From: Cryptomeria japonica
Lineage: Eukaryota > Streptophyta > Pinopsida > Cupressales > Cupressaceae
Direction of reading: 5' to 3'
Assembly: GCF_030272615.1 (NCBI RefSeq)
Contig: NC_081406.1
Coordinates: 236,509,922 to 236,573,921, forward strand
Length of the DNA: 64,000 nucleotides
Positions 34,766 to 48,600 of this stretch are shown piece after piece; the stretch's first letter is position 1; each line of letters begins with the position of its first letter. The notes under the pieces were generated by a model. The model had not been told where the DNA came from, did no database searches, and saw only the letters and a program-made list of their open reading frames with translations. The position numbers and the translations under genes were made by a program.

Positions 34766-36332
34766 ACTAGCCTAGTCTATGCCCTTGGATCCTTTTCTTG
34801 GATCACCTAGTGTTCTCTACACACTCTAGCGTATCTAGGACTTCCTTTGCTTGGGGAATCCCCTGACCTTGCCCAATTCCACCCACCAATGAGTTGCAAT
34901 GCTGCTCCTAAGGTCTCACCTACTCATGAGACTCAAAACCCCTTACTAAGGCTAATAAGGGCTACGCTTGTTCCACACCTTCCAAGGTCTTAGCAAGGTT
35001 ATATCAGGTCTAATTCATGGTCTTTCCACCCATTCATGTGCCCCCAAGAAGTTTCAAGATTCCAACCCCTTACCGATTTCACTATTTTGTGTTTTTACCT
35101 TCAAATAGGGCTACAAGGATTAGGACCAATTAGGCCTCCTACCCGGTCCTTTAGGGCTTCCTCTCACAAACAATGCACCAACTACCCAAAATCCCAAAAT
35201 GTACTACCATTCATTTGGCAAGGGCTCAAGGATTTATGTGGTTTTGGGCCTCCAAGTGGCCGTACAGTGCCTTGGGCAAATTTTGGGGTTTTTAAGGGTT
35301 TTGTGAGGGTTTTTATGGTCTGCCTGGGTCACAGTGGATACTTTGTGTTTTAGCCACCTTGTTTGGATTGGTGGAGGCTCCTCCTTCACACCAATGATTC
35401 TTCACTCACTCCTCTGCACCTCCTCCAAAGGGTGCACTCTCCTCTGACCAACCTTGCTTTCGAAGACCTCTGCAATTTGACCTCTCCTAGTCGAGCACTG
35501 TCCAGTCTCGCCTAGGAGTGGGCCTTTGTTTGGCCTCCCTGCATTTCCAAGGGCCCTTCTTTCATGGGACTAAAGTATAGGGTCTTCACTTCCATTCCCC
35601 ATGGTTTCATGGTGAATCCATAATGGCGAATGGAGTTATGACTTCATTTGCACAAACCAGTCCAAACTGGACAGAGACAATGCAATTTACAAACTATTTA
35701 CGAACACACTCAACCAACAAACAAAAACATAATCTAATTACTCACAATGAAAGTATTTACACCTTATAAGTCAATCCACATAGTTTTTCATGCAAATCAA
35801 TCCATTAACTTTCTCGGTAGCTTCAATCAAACTGACTAGTAACCACCAAAACAGTCATAGTCAATTCAATTTGCTTGAGCCGTACAATGTCTGGCATCCA
35901 ACCCATCCAATTAGGGTTTGCAATTACTTATAAAACCTTTTCCTTGATCGATGTGCCAAAATTACTGCTCTCCACGCTTAGTAAAGGTATTTTACCTTTT
36001 TTTGGGTGGAAAAGTTGCTTGACAACTTTTTAAAGTTGTCATGCAACTTTTGCATCTTTTGAGCAACTTTGCCATTGTTGCTTTTCATGACTCCTAGGCC
36101 TATTTTGGACTATCCTAAGGACATCAACTTTCCAATAAGGCCTAACACACATCCAAGGCACACTCAAACTCTCCTGCACTAGAAAACACAACAAAATCAC
36201 TAAGGACCTACAACTAGGACCTAGTGAAAAGCAAATGACCTCATGGCCCTTATTACATGTACAATGGCTTCAAAAGAAGCATAACATCAACAAAAAAAAG
36301 AAGGAGGGAGAGCTTGGAAGGGTGCCCCTACA
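34755..36332 (-). repeat. 3' LTR of Ty3/gypsy element F
   Basis: On the minus strand this starts TGTAGGGGCACCC directly after a purine tract that follows the F pol frame. It extends to about 34,755, where both duplicate units change from E ORF2 to this sequence. F therefore inserted into E before the duplication. The first part (to 35,388) recurs at 55,174-55,815. The left edge is approximate because the partner LTR is absent. Short open frames in it are chance. Confidence 0.65.
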
Positions 36333-36350
36333 CCATACTCCCCCTCTGGA
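36333..36350 (-). promoter_or_regulatory. Polypurine tract of element F
   Basis: Minus-strand CCAGAGGGGGAGTATGG lies immediately before the LTR start. This is the typical plus-strand primer of plant chromoviruses. Confidence 0.75.
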
Positions 36351-36355
36351 CACAA

Positions 36356-38865
36356 CTATGAAATAGAAGAAGAGATGAGAGCCGGGTCTATGCCAAGTGT
36401 CTTGAACTTGCTGTCCTCCACCTAAGTAGCTTCAGATACTAGTTGCTCTACCCATTTCACTAAGTACTCCATGTAGACCTGGTGTCTAGTAGACTTCTTC
36501 AGCCTTGATTCCAATCTCTTCTCTACCATAGGCTTCTTCACTTGAGGTAAGGTATTCACATCCAAGTCTTGTAGTACCTTGGCTTGGTTCTCAGTCTGCC
36601 CTGCTATCTCACCTTTGTACATAACCAGATCAAAAACATTAAAGACTGGTGATATAGCTAAATCTGAAGGCAGGTCAACCTTATAAGCGTTCTCACCAAA
36701 TTTGGCTAGAATTTTACAAGGTCCTACCCTCTTCATCTGCAATTTGGTAGGCTTACCATTTTGCATCCTAGCTTTGCTCAAATGGACCATCACATAGTCA
36801 CCCACCTTGAACTGTAATTCTCTCCTTTTCTCATCCATTTTGGCTTTCAGCTTTTGAGTGGATTCAAGGATGTCCTTCTTAACTTGCCTTTCGACTTCCT
36901 TGATGGTTTGAGTGAAGTCCTCTGCTTGCCCACTCTTCATCTCTAAGGTACCAAGGTCTCTCAACTCACATACTCCCCTTGGATGTTTACCATACACAAC
37001 CTCAAAGGGACTTCTACCAGTGGTCCTATTCACACTGTCATAATATGCATACTCTTCTTGAGGGATGATTAGGTCCCATGTCTGACCATACTCCTTAGTT
37101 AAGCACCTCAACAAATTGCCTAACACCCTCTTGATGACTTCAGTTTGACCATCTGTTTGTGGATGGTAAGTTGACCTAAATGACAAGTTAGTTCCTAGTC
37201 TCCTCCATAATGTTTGCCAAAAATGACCCATGAACTTGTTGTCCCTATCTGAAACAATGCTTAAAGGGAGTCCATGAATCCTAACAATCTCTTTGAAGAA
37301 GAGATGTGCACCATAGCTAGCATCATGTGTAGTCTTACATGGAATGAAATGACTCATCTTGGAAAATCTATCTACTACCACATAGATGTTGTCCATACCT
37401 ATTTTATTTTTGGGAAGTCCTACTACAAAGTCCATGCTTATACATTCCCAAGGTCTATTTGGGACCGGTAATGGTTGATAGAGACCAGCATTGCTTGATC
37501 CTCCTTTTTCTCTTTGGCATACACCACATTGCTCTATATACCTCTTTACATCTCTTGGCAACTTTGGCCAATAGTAGTACCTCTGTACTAAGTCTAGGGT
37601 CTTATTAATCCCAAAGTGTCCACTCAAACTGCCATTATGTTTCTCTTGGATGAGGTTCTCCCTCATGGATCCTCTTGGTACACACACCTAATAACCTTTG
37701 AACAAGATACCATTTTGGAGACTGTAATCTGCATACTCACCATGGAAATGGTTCTCAAACTCCTTGCAAACCATGTAAGCTGATGAGAAGTCTTCATCTC
37801 CTTCATAGAGGTCTTTGAAACCTTCTATTCCTATGTTCTGCAACTGTAATTCTTGAACTGTCAACAATATTTTGCTTAAGGCATCTACCACCTTGTTAAG
37901 TTGCCCCTTCTTATGCTTGATGGTGAAGGTGAAGGATTGGAGGTATTTCATCCATTTCAGATGTCTATTGCTAAGCTTCTCTTTATTTTTAATGTAACTC
38001 AATGCCTGCTTGTCTGTGAACACCACAAATTCCATTGGGAGTAGGTAATGCCTCCATTTCTTCAGAGACTACACTAATGCATACAACTCTAGGTCATAGG
38101 CTAAGTACTTCTTCTTTGCTTCATTAAGCTTCTCATTGAAAAATGCCACAAGTCTTCCCTCTTGACTCAAAACACCCCCTACTACAATTCCACTTGCATC
38201 ACACTCCAAAGTGAATAGCTTATCAAACGTAGGTAGGAGTAGGATGGGTTTTGTGGCTACTTCTTGCTTCAACATTTCAAATGCTTTGTCAGCCTGCTAA
38301 GTCCATTTAAACTTAGTTTTAAGGCCTCCTTTAATGGTTTCAAGGACTGGTGCACATATGCCACTGAAGTTCCTCACAAACTTCCTATAGAATTGATCTA
38401 ATCCATGGAAAATCCTAACTTCAGTCCCTATTTTAGGTGCAGGCCAATTCAAGATCGCCTCCACTTTGCTTGGATCCATTTTCAAGGTTCCCTTGGACAC
38501 CACAAATCCTAAGTAGACCAGCACTTGCTTCAAGAAGTCACACTTCTCTAAGTTGATGCATAACTTCTCCTCATGCAACCTCTCTAAGACTAACCTCAAA
38601 TGCTCAAGGTGCTCCTCTTTGGTTCTGCTATAGATGAGAATGTCATCTAGGTACACCACCACAAATCTGCCTGTGAAATCCTTCAACAATTCATTCATCA
38701 ACCTCATGAAGGTACTCAGAGCATTGGTGAGTCCAAATGGCATCACAAGCCATTCATACAACCCTTTTGTGGTCTTGAAAGCAGTCTTCCACTCATCACC
38801 ATCCTTAATTCTTATCTAGTGATAACCACTTTTAAGGTCTAGCTTGGTAAAATACATAGCCCCTA
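36356..38865 (-). pseudogene. Ty3/gypsy chromovirus pol, truncated (element F)
   Basis: Read right to left, this is a gypsy pol from mid reverse transcriptase to the C-terminal chromodomain. Reverse transcriptase has [19 protein letters not shown] and [11 protein letters not shown] with an intact YLDD. RNase H follows with LECDASGIVVGGVLSQ. Integrase (in 37,687-36,422) has the HHCC finger, MDFVVGLPK, SDRDNKF and HPQTDGQTE. The C-terminus has a chromodomain remnant EYLVKW...SEAT, stopped at 36,422 where a tryptophan codon has become TAG, with in-frame sequence continuing to about 36,356. The domain order reverse transcriptase, RNase H, integrase marks Ty3/gypsy, and the chromodomain marks chromoviruses, which target heterochromatin. 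Stops at 38,805, near 38,296, 38,067 and 37,688 inactivate it. Gag, protease and the 5' LTR are cut off at 38,865 by the duplication junction. Confidence 0.9.
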
Positions 38866-38901
38866 TTGATCTTGCAATCGAGCATCCCCAGTCAGAGCCA
38901 C

Positions 38902-41900
38902 TGTTGGGACTCATTAAATTTGAGTCAAATTTTATAGGCCTATTTCAAAATTTTGCTCTACATGTCAAAAATGTATCTAAATAAGTCAGTTTGAATGGCC
39001 TAGTTAGAGAGAGGGAAAGTGGAGCCAGTTGATTTTCAGAGGGTAAGGCTCGAGAATTAAGTCCTACACCTTTCATTTGGCTTATTCAGTGATGTGCAAC
39101 TTTCAGATTTCAGTTTGGATAAGTTTATGAGGTACCTAGTTTGAGGGGTGGGCTAAAAGTGCATTTTAGGCACAAATGCAGATTTTATTGAGTAGCCTAG
39201 TTTGAGAGATTATATCTTTTGCCCTATTGATCGTCTTGAAGAAATTAAAAGTCTTAATGAATCCATTTGCTCAGTTTACCAAGTCAAATCCATTTGCAGT
39301 TTCTATGTTTTGGCAAGTCCCTGTTTCAACAGCTAGTCAGAGCCCTGTTTCGCACAAGTGTAAAAGTTGCGTCAGTAAGCGTCATGCCATAATGTTTTTT
39401 TTGGGATAATGTTGGTATGAATGATGAGCTACGTTTCAAATTTAAAGCCTTCGTCAATCCATTTGATCGGTTTTCAAAAGGGTTCTTTTGGCATCTTTTT
39501 CAATCTTTCGTACATTTAGTGCTATATCAGTTAATGTAGCCATTTTTGCGAGCATGCCATTTGCATCCTATTAGTCTTGTGATCGAACTAAGATTTCCAG
39601 GTTTTAGTATGTACTTAAAGGTACTTGTGTTTCAAATTTGAGGGTCTACGAAGGTCATTTGATATTTTTGAGAAAGGCATCATGTGTTGCCAGAACATTG
39701 ACTTTATCAGGTCTGCAGTGTCGACAAAGCCACTTGGCCATTTTTTGCCGATTAATATCTCTTCGCTCATGAATCGTCTTGGGAAACCGTTTGGTAGATT
39801 TCATTCTTGTATATCAGAGTACACGCCTGTCAGATGGCGAGATCCAGAAAGGTGTTTTGACAGGTTTGAAAATTGCGTCTTTGCGATTAAATGTGAAAAT
39901 GTGGCGTAATTCCTTGAATGTTGCAAATTTCAGTTTTATGATCCGAAAATGATGCCGATCATTTCCAGAGGTATGGGTAAGGTTCCTGAAGCATTTTAGA
40001 GGTCAGTTGCATGAAAACAAAAATTTTTTTAGTCGGACCCACTTTGGGGCCCGACCTGACTCATGCTCACGCATTATTTTTATTGGCGACTTGGTTCTGC
40101 TAAGAGGTTTTATTGCATGGGCCATTGTGAAATTGAGATTTGGTTTTCTTAATGCTTGTTACTAAGATGTCTAAGAGAGTAGCAGGTGTAAAGCATGGTA
40201 GTCATCAAAACCTCCAATAGCAAACTCAATTGGTAGACATAAAGCCCAGATAACTTTGTTTCCATTGTTGTGGTGTGAAAAGGCTTTAAACTTCAGAAAG
40301 AAAATGCCAGTGCCTCCTCCAGTGTGGTGAATGGCAAAAATTGAAGCTTCAAATATAATGAAATTGGCAGTTCATGTGGTATGTGGAGAGGCATTGAAAT
40401 AACTTTTAAACAATGCAGATGGCAATTTCTGCAGTCTCTCCTCCCTCACGTGGGTGTATGAAAATCAATGAAATCAAACCAAACAAATGCAATGAAGAAT
40501 AATTCCCCTCAACGTGGAGTTTGTGCATCATAGAAAACTCAAGCAAAATGTGATTGGCAGGTGTAGTGCCAAATGCCATAACTTGTGACATCTTCCTTGT
40601 TGCGTGGAGTGAAAAGAGAGGAGCATTAAACCTTCGGTAAAACTCACTTGCCAACATCTTACCCTCTTGTGTGGAATATCAGGAGATAAACAGCTGCGTA
40701 GAAGTTTGGAGGGTTGTTCTGAAGTATTTAGAAGTCAATGATAGTGGCGTCAAAACCAATCCTCCCTCCTCTGCTACGTGGAAGTGGCAAATAATAGTTT
40801 TAAAAACATAGCAAATAAATGTAGTGTTCCCCCACTCTCACGTGTCGCCCAAGAGCTCTGCTGTCATGGTGGATGTTGAGAAGAGAGTTGAAAACAAAGG
40901 GAGTAAAACGTGAATGGTGAAGGGGATGCAGGGGGATGTAAGGCAAGTGCCCCAGTCTAGCATGGTCTCTTCTCTCCTTCAGCATGAATAAAATAACAAG
41001 TCCCTTCCCACATGATTGGTGATAGAGGCCATTGAAAACATTCAAATATGCCATATGCAATAGGAACCCCCTTTGTGTGGCTATTTGGACGCCATATTAA
41101 TCATATAGCGAATGCATTTGGCAGGTGTAAAGCTAATGTTCACGACCTTGCCAGCATTTTCCCTTCCCTGCGTGGTGTTTGGGCATCAACATTTTAATCA
41201 AATGCAAAAATTGCCCTTAAAACCCAAGAGGAAAGCTTCAAAGTGCAATCCCAGGCAAAGTCTTTAGTCCCACATTGGCTGGGCGGGAGTTTTTTTGTGG
41301 TATTTATAATAATGAACACACACATCTAATATGTCAAAGCCATCTGGGCTTTTGATGGATGGTTCCGTTGGGTGTCCAAGATGGGCCCACGCACTGGTGA
41401 GGATCCTGAGGCAACGGAGGAGGTGACTGAGCAGCGAGCAGGTGGACCCCACACAGGCATGCTTCCCAAGGCAGACTGGGAAAATTTTGTAGAGAATGGT
41501 CGGCTTAACCAGTGAGCAGGTCCGAGATGATCGGACGAAGCGCATTGATTCGTAGGCCGAAGGTGTTCGCCGCTTAAGGTCCGTGAAACAGCGAAAAGAG
41601 GTAAAGACCCTACAGGTTCGAGATGATCGGATGGCTTGCGCGACTTCGCGAAGGAAAGTTGCTCGTCGGTTAAGGTCCGTGAAATAGCGAAAAGCATCTC
41701 CAAAAATGAGAAGGTTTAAGGTCGACCAAGTTCCAAGCAGATCGATAGTGCGTGTGGTTTCGTGAGGCGAAGATGCACAAAACATACCGTCTGCGAAATG
41801 GTGAAAGCTAGGTGGCGATCATGTGGCAGGTACAGTCAGTGTCCAGCAGGTAGGTCCCATCCCAGTGGCGATGATGTGGTGCAGAGGTGGCACCTAGGTG

Positions 41901-43227
41901 GCAATGACGTGGTTCTAAGGTGGTGTACACGTGGCGGGCAAGTGGCAGTGACAAAGCGGATGAGATGGCGGTGATGAGGTTCATTCCAGGTGGCATCCAG
42001 TCAACCCCATCGACCAATCAGAGGCTACCATGTGGCAAAGCGTTAGAGCTATAGGGAGCAAAAATCAAATTTAAAATTAGTTAACGATATAGTTTTGACT
42101 GTAGAGAAATTTCAAAAATTTAAATGATGTGCACACATGAGGAATTCATTCACTCAGGGCTCCATTTTTGGTCAAAATGGGAAGTATTATATGTTTCCGG
42201 AAAGCTCTCAGCGTGAAGAATCAAATCATGTAGTAAATTTTGACAAAGAGAAGATATTTTGGGAGTAGTTTTGATGGGAATGAATTTCAGTTAGAGAGGA
42301 GACACCTGGCAATTTCAGTTGCAGATTTGATTTTCTTCCCTCTCCTTCTTATTCCCAATTCTTCTCAGTTGTAAGGGTTCCAGAAATTTGGAGAATGGCT
42401 CCATATTTTCATGGCTTCCAATTTTGAGTTTTCTTCAAGATTGTACAAGGTAGGGCTTTTCCTTCAGTAATGGAGTTCAATTCTTGCTATAAGTGCTCTT
42501 AGTTGTTGGTTCTTGTGTATGTAAGGCATACATAAATTCACACAGGATTGTCTCTAGATTTGTATTTCCATTTTATCAAATCAGATCCTCAAGGAGGATG
42601 AAATTTGTTATCTCAAGGAGATAGTTATGATTGTTTGTAGGGATTCTTCAAGGAATGATTTAAATTTTGTAATAAATCATGAAAAATGGAATATAGTCTC
42701 GAGATTTGATGATTTTGTGAATGATCTTAGTAATGCATTTATGCAAGGCATTAATGCATGAATATTTAATAATGAAGATGGATTTGCAATCGAAGCTTTC
42801 ATTTATAGTTTGATGTATGACTCTGTTGCCCTTGGATAAGGCACTGATCTTGCAATTAAGGGGGTTCTCAAACCAATTTAAAATCCAATCAGAATATCTT
42901 TAGTCTATGTTATGTTTTGAAATGTTTCATCTATCTCATGCTCAAACATAGTTGAGTTTTATGTGTAGATCTAGCCCATCTGCAATAAACTACTTGTTTT
43001 GGAGCCCTGGTGAGATCTATCTATTTATGTTGATGTTGTCATAGGTGTGTAATAGGTTTAATTCTAAGCATCAAAGGTATACCCGCCTAGGTTTTGCAGA
43101 GCCTGAAGAGTAGAAGGATTCATATCCTTGTCATGTTGTCCAAGCCCTGAGGTTCTTCATAGATTGAATTGGCTACTTCATAGATCAATTGCAGGTGTTC
43201 TTAGGTTATCACTTTTGGTGAACAATA
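38902..43227 (+). repeat. Third copy of LTR A (by segmental duplication)
   Basis: This is 4,326 bp, starting TGTTGGGACT and ending AACAATA, where the terminal CA has mutated. It is followed by GGTTC and the leader of B, as at 25,100. No element-A internal region precedes it beyond the 36-bp tail, so it arrived with the duplication and not by insertion. A deletion of about 150-170 bp near 40,670 accounts for the shorter length. Confidence 0.85.
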
Positions 43228-43267
43228 GGTTCCTTGGAGAAGATCTTAACCATTTGAGGAGATCTTG

Positions 43268-43736
43268 ATGGCACACAAACTGACAATCCCTATGTTTGAT
43301 GAACCCATCTATGCATTCTAGAAAGTTAAGATACAAGGTTGCTTAATGTCTCTTGGCTTTAAATTTTGGATTTTTGTTACACAAAATAATATTAAGTCGT
43401 TGACTAGCATGAACACTCCAAATGAGATCAATTTATTGGAAGACAATGAAAAGGCAACATTTTTTTATGTTTAGTTATCTTTCTAAGACTGAATGAACAA
43501 AAGTTGTATCTATAGAATCTGCTCATAAGGTTTGGAATAAATTAGAAAAGACTTATGAAGGAGAAGATACAATTAAACAAGCTAAGTTGCAAAACACTAA
43601 AACTAAATATGAATGCTTGTAGATGGATGAAGAAGACAATATAACTAGATACCTACAAAAGATAAATATTGTGGTAAATGAGATCAGAGGTCTTGGTCAA
43701 ATGTATTGAAATGGATATAATCTTTTTTTTTAGGAT
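43268..43736 (+). pseudogene. Gag fragment of Copia element B, copy 2
   Basis: Duplicate of 25,141-25,612 with the same start MAHKLTIPMFDEPIYAF and the same loss of the following tryptophan codon to TAG. An extra T in a T-run near 43,460 adds a frameshift. It ends at the same T-rich point. Confidence 0.75.
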
Positions 43737-44169
43737 GATGGGTGTGAGAGCATAAAAATGTCTAGAACTGTGATTGCAAGGGGAAAGAGGACATGTGGAA
43801 ATGTTTATCAATTGATAATAGCTAACAGATATTACTTGATGGTCAATAGAGATAGAGAGAGAGGGGGAGAGAGCTTATTTTGTAGTGAGAAAATTAGAAC
43901 TTAATCAAGAAGATAAAATCCTCAAATAACCACTATAATGTACACAAGAAAGTCTAATTACAATCTTTTACAATTTTGAATTAATATGCTATTAGATTGA
44001 AACACGTGGAATCTTTCCATTTAACTCATTTGAATTTCATGAAATATATCTAAACAACATAACTCAGTTTTTTATTTTATTTAAATGAAAATAAAAAACT
44101 ATCAAGTGTCTAAGATTGCATAGAAAAGAAGAATATAATTTTTAATTCGATTACCTTTTTAAAATTATT
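43737..44169. other. Non-coding sequence, copy 2
   Basis: Duplicate of 25,613-26,059. The GA-rich simple repeat near 43,850 is slightly longer and changed. No gene is seen. Confidence 0.5.
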
Positions 44170-45243
44170 AAATGAGAAATTTAAATTTAAATTGGTATCT
44201 GGGGATGTTTCATCTCTAACCATCTACTCCTTCCACAATGAAATTTCATCATTGACTCTCTTAAGGCAATTGGCACTATTATGCATGGCTTCCTTACTGA
44301 CCTCCACCAAACCCTTTAATTTTCTCTTCAATTTTTGAATTTCTTTCTCCATCTTGTCAAATTTCACCTCATGCTCAATCTTCATTGTCTCGATGTCCTT
44401 CAAAATTTGTTGGGAAAGAAAATTTTCCCATGTCTTATCTGGTGCAAGAATCTCAGTGAACGTGGCTACGAGATCTTACTATTTCAGAATATTAATTTCC
44501 CCAAAGAACCATCAAAAATATTTTTCCTGATACATCTATGATTTCCCCATAAGCAAATCAACATCCTTTTCATTATATTTGTTCTCATTTGGGTCCACAT
44601 AGAGAGGGATGTCGATCTTTATTTCATTAGCCTCCTTGTCACGAATCAATGCCTTACTAATCTTTTGTTTTTTCAGATTTTATGGTCCCATAATATGGGT
44701 CTGCGAAAAGGGGATTTTCTTCTTAGCAGCCCAGCTCAGAGGGGTTTTTCTGCTGCTACTAGTACCAGGGGTGGTGTTTTTTAGGGGACCCTCATCCTCC
44801 GAGGGTTTTTGTTTTGAATCCTCTAACACTTGGACATCATTCTAATCCATAGCTTTCCCGCACTCTATATCATCAAACTCCATATCCGACTCATCATGCA
44901 CCTCCTAGCTCGATTTTTCAGAGAGGGGGAAGGCTTGACCTCATGGGCCTTCACATACTCCATGATTAAGATTATTAAATCCTCATGAAGAATCGGGTTA
45001 TCCTCATTCTTTGCATGCTTTCTAATAGATAACTCTAGCGACGATAACAAGTAAAACAGAATAGAAATTCTCTTGTCATGTATAAAATGATTCAAAATAG
45101 TGAAATGGTAACAAAAAATACTAGCAAAGTGCCCGTCAAGGGTAATGTACGTAATGATGAACTATGACATGTCCACCTAGAGACTCTGAAGGTCCAACCA
45201 GTTGTAGCCTCCATCTGGGTTCTTCTTAACCCTGCTCCTTTCA
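44170..45243 (-). pseudogene. Decayed minus-strand frame of unknown family, copy 2
   Basis: Duplicate of 26,060-27,112. The clearest open part is 45,095-44,865 (FYLLSSLELSIRKHAKNED onward). Some stops differ between the two copies, so comparing them would give a better view of the ancestral frame. Family not recognised. Confidence 0.4.
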
Positions 45244-45665
45244 CTAATGAATTAATTTATTATATATGTATATATATTGAAACTAAAAAATAAATGAAAT
45301 TAAGTTTAATTATATGAAATTAAGTTCAATATATATATAAACATAGACGTGGGAAAAAAAATCTTATGAAAATTGCATGGCTATTTATTTCTTAGAGAAA
45401 CATACACAAGTGTATACAATCATTTGGTACACATAGATGATGAATAAATCATAGTTATTATGATATATTACATATATCAAAGGATACCATTATTTTATTT
45501 TATTTTATAAAAGTGAAAAATACCACGAAACTTTATTAATTATATAAAGTTTACAATCTTGGTTCAAAGAGCACCGGTAGGGAAGAACCAGGCAAAGAAA
45601 ACCTTTGGTCTTGCTCATGCAAAGGACACCATTATTAATAACACATATGTAACCTAATTAAAAAT
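45244..45665. other. Non-coding, 3' flank of terpene synthase relic, copy 2
   Basis: Duplicate of 27,113-27,534. AT-rich, no gene seen. Confidence 0.5.
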
Positions 45666-48600
45666 TCACATAGGAACGGGTTCAATCATGGTTTTGGTTA
45701 TAAGATTCCTTTTCTCAATGCCTGAAACACTAAATCCTGGATGGTCTTTCATCAATTAAATAATTAAGATAGTCCAATGCATCTTCCTCTATAGATCCTG
45801 GATGGTCTTTCATATAACAGATTATACATGATATTACTTCTCCACGTTCTGCCTTAGCCTTCAAAAATAATATCATATTTTTCATAAATTTTCATATATA
45901 ATTCTTTTTAAATCAAACCAATTGATCATATGAATGAACAAATATGAAATTTTGAAAGTTAAATTATCTAAACTTATAGCATACCTTGAAAGTCTTTGTG
46001 TCACCTCTTAATCTAAGGGTTAAGCACAAGATCTCATTGAACCTTGATGGATAATCAATATCTTTAATAGAATCATTAAAAATGGGAACATGTAATAAGA
46101 GTATAGGCTGTAAGGTCACAACACGAGCCCAAAAGCTTACTTTTCCATTCTCTAAATATTTCTCCAAAGATGGTATATAACCCATAGCAAGCCACTTTGC
46201 TTATTGAAAGTAAGCATCTATATAAACTTCCCACTGTATTCAAACAAGATTCCAAGTTAATATTAATACTTTAAATTGATTAAATTCCTAAGAACAATAG
46301 AAAATAATATTCAAAATGAATATTCAATCAAATATCCATAAAAAATTGGGGATGACCCTGCACTACAATGGTTCTTGTCCGCCTAGTGTTAATGTTGGGT
46401 TCTAAGTTCAATTCCCATCTGAGCTAGTTTGGATGATGTTAAATGGGTGATAGAGGATGGATTTGGAAGAATGACCAACGGAAAAAGAGAGGATTGTGGT
46501 GGGTGGGTCAATGGCAGCAGGAGATTGATGGAGATGATTTCCTTTTTTCTCCATCCTTTATAACTAGACAAGTGATATGAAATAAATATCTCTCGTCCAC
46601 TTGGGTTTGTAGAATAAATATTTTTTTAATCCATTGTTATCCTATTTCTCACCCTATTTAATTTCTCTTTCATTGAGATTTTTTTCTTCATGGCATTCAT
46701 TTAGGTCATGATAATTTCCTAGCTTCTTAGATATTGGCATCATTCAAACACCTCATTTGGAGTTGCCTATATTAATGGAGTTCTCAAACTAGATTTATTT
46801 TATATTTTTTTATTTAATCTAGTATCAATTTCCTGCCAATCTATTTTATTTGAAGCCACAACACCTTGACCTAATTACATGGTTATAATTTCTAGTTTCT
46901 CAATAGATGTTCTATTTTGTTTTTAACTCTAGATTAGTATAAATTAAATTATTTTAATGGAAGTGCTGGATGTTTTATTTTCATAATAAATTTTTTCATG
47001 CTTACTTATTTTTATCATTATAAATAGTCACAAACGAACTAATTGGAACTATAATTTTTATGTGTTTAACAAACCTAGTCAATAAACTGATCGAGTGTTT
47101 TTTGCACTCTTAGTAAACTACTAAAAGAATTCTACCATCATTTTATGATTAATGGAACCACTCACACAATAATATTTTTTTATCATCATATCCTTAGTGG
47201 AGGGGTTGGATTACTTCCTCTTAAGAAATTATTCTAGTAATATGTGAGGTCATATCAAGGAGTTATTTTTTCTTTATTAACCTACCTAAGAAATATTGTT
47301 GTTTATTGTAGTTCAATACCCTCAAGATGGCTAGGAATACCCTAACATTCATTTTAAAGTTTCACCCTATTGAATTCTACATTAGTAGGAGGAGACACCT
47401 CTCCCTCCTCCTAGTGCACTGGCATGTTCTTAGTGATATGATGGGCGATGTACTCCTTACTTTACTTTTTTTTCTTTCATTCTAGTTTTTAATCAATTAT
47501 ATTTTGGTAGGTCATGCACACCTACCAATTTTGTTTCATTGTAAACCTTCTATTATATACACCTATAATTCCAAGATTAATAAACATATAAGGTTAGAAA
47601 GATAAATTAAAAAGGAAACAAACTTAGAATAGTAAATAATAAAAATAAAAGGTAAGTCCTAGATCACACTAATACGAAAAGGCCCTCATACTCAATATAT
47701 GACATCATTTACAATAATTTTTTGCCAACCTAATATAAATAAATGAATGATAAATTTCTAGATTAATACTGTTTTTTATTATCAATAATGATTAACAAGT
47801 ACAATAAATAATAATAAAAATATTCTCTTTATATACAAGAAAAATAGAGGTCAATAGATCAATAGAATTGAGAGAAGAGTGGTATTATACATAAGCTATT
47901 TTGTAACTTATTTCGTATTTGAATGAAGATATACATTTTAAGTTCTCATTTTTTAATAGTTATCATCCTTTTTAATGAATTAATGAGATATAAATAGCCC
48001 TGAAGTTGCATTTAAAATTTTTAAACATAGTGAAGTGAATATCTTAATCATTTTCTATACACTTTGATTAATAGAATTTTAATTATACATATCAAAAATA
48101 AATATTATAAAACCATACAACTTTACGCGCATAGTCAAGTGTGTCTCTACCTTGAGATTTTTCAGCCTCTTGAGCCATGTCCCTCACACCCTCATCAAAT
48201 GCTTTGAATGTCAACTTCATAAATTCTGGAAGTCCTTCCATAGATGCTAAATCCCACCTTTCATAAAGCACAAAATAATATATTAACACAATATTTATAT
48301 CTATCCTTCTATCAATCAATATATTAATAAATCAGAATATTTGTTATATATTAATATCAATAGAAATATTTTTTAGAAAGTATATGATAAATATGGAGAA
48401 CTAATCCAATTTCTATATACCCAATAGAAATTATAATGTATTATCATCAATGTGTTAGTTACTTACATGGAAGCCATGATCCCTACAAAAACAAGTAGAA
48501 AATTAGCATGAATATGGTTTAATATATTTATTTATATCACCCCATTTTATGAATATAAGTAAATGAGTACCTTTTAATGGCTTCTGTGAATATTTCAAGT

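Larger units (their letters stand above)
20586..38865. repeat. Tandem segmental duplication, unit 1
   Basis: From 20,586 onward the sequence matches 38,866 onward through LTR A, B gag, the decayed minus-strand frame, the terpene synthase relic, the E gag and ORF2, and the first 630 bp of the F LTR. The right edge lies inside the F reverse transcriptase frame at 38,865, where the repeat restarts. Unit 1 lacks about 2.4 kb present in unit 2 (50,129-52,495). The copies differ by many substitutions and indels, so the event is not recent. Confidence 0.85.
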
